DNA of 64,000 bases. Origin: Caenimonas sedimenti (GTDB lineage: Bacteria; Pseudomonadota; Gammaproteobacteria; Burkholderiales; Burkholderiaceae_C). The stretch lies in contig NZ_VOBQ01000022.1 of the NCBI RefSeq assembly GCF_007833165.1, positions 62,001 to 126,000 of the forward strand, read 5' to 3'. The notes under the pieces were generated by a model. That model searched no databases. It saw only the letters and a list, made by a program, of their open reading frames with translations, and was not told the origin of the DNA. This document shows positions 62,621 to 64,000 of the stretch, piece after piece. The translations under genes were made by a program, and so were the position numbers. Numbering within the stretch: position 1 is the stretch's first letter; every line of letters begins with the position of its first letter.

Positions 62621-63848
62621 TTTCGCCTGGCGCGCTTCCGACGCGGCCGGCCGCATGTCGCAAGGCACGCTGGAGGCCGCCACCGCCGTGCTCGCTGCCC
62701 GCCAGCTGCGCGAGCGCGGCCTGGTGCCTGTCAGCATCGAAGCGGGCGTCGCCGCGCCGGCCGCCAACCAGGCGGCCACGCTGGCGCAGTCGAGCGGCCG
62801 CCAGGCCAAGGGGCCGGTCACGCAGGCCGACGTGCTGGCGCTCACGAGCGAACTGGCGATCATGCTGCGCGCCGGCCTGGCGCTGGCCAACGCGCTGCGC
62901 GTGCTGATCGACATGAGCCACAAGCCCTCGGTTGCGCAGCTGCTGCAGGCGGTGCTGGACGACGTGAAGGGCGGTGCGCCGCTCTCCCAGGCGCTGGCGC
63001 GCGAACGTGCGCTGTTCGGCGATTTCTACCTGAACATGGTGCGCTCCGGCGAGGCCAGCGGCCAGCTGTCGGCCGTGCTCACGCGGCTGGTCGAGCACAT
63101 GGAACGGCTGCGCGCGCTGCGCGAAAGCGTGATCTCCGCGACGATCTATCCCGCCATCCTGCTGGGCGTCGCCATCGTCTCGGTGATCGCCATGCTGGGC
63201 TTCGTGGTGCCGCAGTTCGAGAAACTGTTCAACGACATGGGCGACGCGCTGCCGCTCGCGACGCGCATCGTGATGATCGCGGGCCAGTTGTTTCGCGACT
63301 GGGGCCTGGTGATCGGCATCGTGATGGCCGCCGTCGCGTGGCTGGCCATGCGCTGGGCGCGCACGCCCGCCGGCCAGGCGAAATGGGAATCCGCCGTCCT
63401 GCGCATCCCTTTGTTCGGCCGGCTGCTGCTGAAGTTCCAGCTGAATCTTTTTTCACGCTCGCTCGGAACCTTGCTCGGAAACGGCGTTCCCATGCTGACG
63501 GCCTTGCACATCGCGACCCAGACCGTGGGCAACCAGGTGTTGCGCTCGGCGCTGGTCCCGATCGCACCGGCCGTGAAGGAAGGCGGGCGCCTGGTGGATG
63601 CCCTGAGGGCGACCGGCGTGTTCGAGCCGATCGCCATCAACCTGGTCCGCGTGGGTGAGGAGACGGGCCGCGTCGGCCCGATGATGCTGGAGCTGGCGAA
63701 CATCCTCGATCGCGACGTCGAGACCGGCATCCGCCGCACCCTGACGCTCATCGAGCCGGCGCTGATCATCGTGCTGGGCCTGATGATCGCCGGGATCATC
63801 GTCTCGATCATGCTGGGCATCCTGTCGATCAACGACCTCGCGGCGTAA
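62613..63848 (+). CDS. gspF: Type II secretion system inner-membrane protein GspF
   Basis: This 411-aa platform protein has two cytoplasmic GspF repeats and three transmembrane helices (about 170-190, 225-245 and 380-400). The F-x-W-R-A-S-D-A-A-G-R start, and the G-x-P-L-S-Q-A-L and G-N-G-V-P-M-L-T-A-L repeat motifs, are typical. It overlaps gspE by 8 bases, so the two are co-translated. Part of the gspEFG operon. Confidence 0.94.
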   Translation: MPDFAWRASDAAGRMSQGTLEAATAVLAARQLRERGLVPVSIEAGVAAPAANQAATLAQSSGRQAKGPVTQADVLALTSELAIMLRAGLALANALRVLIDMSHKPSVAQLLQAVLDDVKGGAPLSQALARERALFGDFYLNMVRSGEASGQLSAVLTRLVEHMERLRALRESVISATIYPAILLGVAIVSVIAMLGFVVPQFEKLFNDMGDALPLATRIVMIAGQLFRDWGLVIGIVMAAVAWLAMRWARTPAGQAKWESAVLRIPLFGRLLLKFQLNLFSRSLGTLLGNGVPMLTALHIATQTVGNQVLRSALVPIAPAVKEGGRLVDALRATGVFEPIAINLVRVGEETGRVGPMMLELANILDRDVETGIRRTLTLIEPALIIVLGLMIAGIIVSIMLGILSINDLAA

Positions 63849-63861
63849 CCATTGAAAACAA

Positions 63862-64000
63862 ATGAGATTTGAGATGAAGATTCGGACTTCGACGCGGCCC
63901 GCCCTGCGGGGCTTCACCCTGGTGGAACTGCTGGTGGTGCTGGCCATCCTGACCTTGCTGGCCGGCCTCGTGGGCCCCAAGGTGCTCGGCCAGCTGGGCG
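63862..64000 (+). CDS. gspG: Type II secretion major pseudopilin GspG, N-terminal fragment
   Basis: The frame runs from an ATG at 63862 (a second in-frame ATG is at 63874) to the window end and is truncated. The prepilin leader ends at R-G-F-T-L-V-E-L-L, the G/F cleavage site of prepilin peptidase, followed by the conserved hydrophobic helix with Glu at +5. Following gspF by 13 bases, this is the usual position of the major pseudopilin gspG. Only about 46 residues are visible, so a minor pseudopilin is formally possible. Confidence 0.82.
   Translation, partial: MRFEMKIRTSTRPALRGFTLVELLVVLAILTLLAGLVGPKVLGQLG

Overview
The window is GC-rich, densely packed chromosomal DNA from a betaproteobacterium of the order Burkholderiales, most likely family Comamonadaceae (a Ramlibacter- or Variovorax-like genome). 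Family-typical evidence is the gene order murA-hisGDCBHAFIE-hinT-tatABC-Do protease-petABC-sspAB, many 4-bp stop/start overlaps (ATGA, GTGA, TTGA), and a palindromic spacer repeat between tatB and tatC that looks like ones common in this family. The assignment is inference from gene content; no rRNA is present.

Layout. 1-9.1 kb: the 3' end of murA, a 267-bp nested inverted-repeat element, then a complete histidine operon (hisG, D, C, B, H, A, F, I, E) interrupted by a vapBC-type toxin-antitoxin pair between hisD and hisC and by an AAA ATPase between hisA and hisF. 9.1-16.3 kb: a small membrane protein, hinT, tatABC, a membrane-anchored Do-like protease and a membrane protein with a degenerate GGDEF domain on the minus strand, a Nif3-family protein, pdxA, and convergent mscL. 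16.4-20.7 kb: cytochrome bc1 (petABC), sspA, sspB and tRNA-Thr(TGT). 20.7-27.7 kb: a DciA-like protein, an M23 peptidase, secA, a TelA-like coiled-coil protein, coaX and a tripartite-tricarboxylate-type binding protein. 27.7-36.8 kb: peptidase/deacylase genes (DUF2817, M20 amidohydrolase, argE), two branched-chain-amino-acid-type binding proteins, a cytoplasmic molybdopterin oxidoreductase and a lipoprotein aminopeptidase.

36.8-51.2 kb is the most unusual part and is themed on lipids and storage granules. It starts with a PHA-granule protein and a CoA-transferase. These lead into a tightly overlapping cassette of acyl carrier protein, SDR reductase, AMP-ligase, LuxE-like and LuxC-like proteins with no luciferase genes. 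Next come an acyl-CoA-binding protein, a wax ester synthase/DGAT, and a minus-strand operon of patatin phospholipase, TetR regulator, TPR protein and hemerythrin. A phasin and a Marinobacter-type two-domain fatty acyl-CoA reductase close the region. Together these could give a complete acyl-CoA to fatty alcohol to wax ester route with granule proteins, plus a second, LuxCE-type route to a fatty aldehyde or acyl thioester.

51.2-58.9 kb is a surface-sugar cluster: rmlD, rmlA and rmlC without rmlB, followed by an aminotransferase, GtrB-like glycosyltransferase, FdtA-like ketoisomerase, GNAT acetyltransferase, GtrA-like flippase and a large membrane protein. The set is consistent with dTDP-rhamnose and a dTDP-3-acetamido-3,6-dideoxyhexose. 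58.8-64 kb: a secreted glycoside-hydrolase-like protein on the minus strand, then gspE, gspF and the start of the pseudopilin gene gspG, which is cut by the window end.

No intergenic stretch exceeds about 300 bases. The longest are the murA-hisG spacer (filled by the repeat element) and the phasin/FAR divergent spacer (about 220 bases). No prophage, insertion sequence with a transposase, CRISPR array or rRNA was seen.
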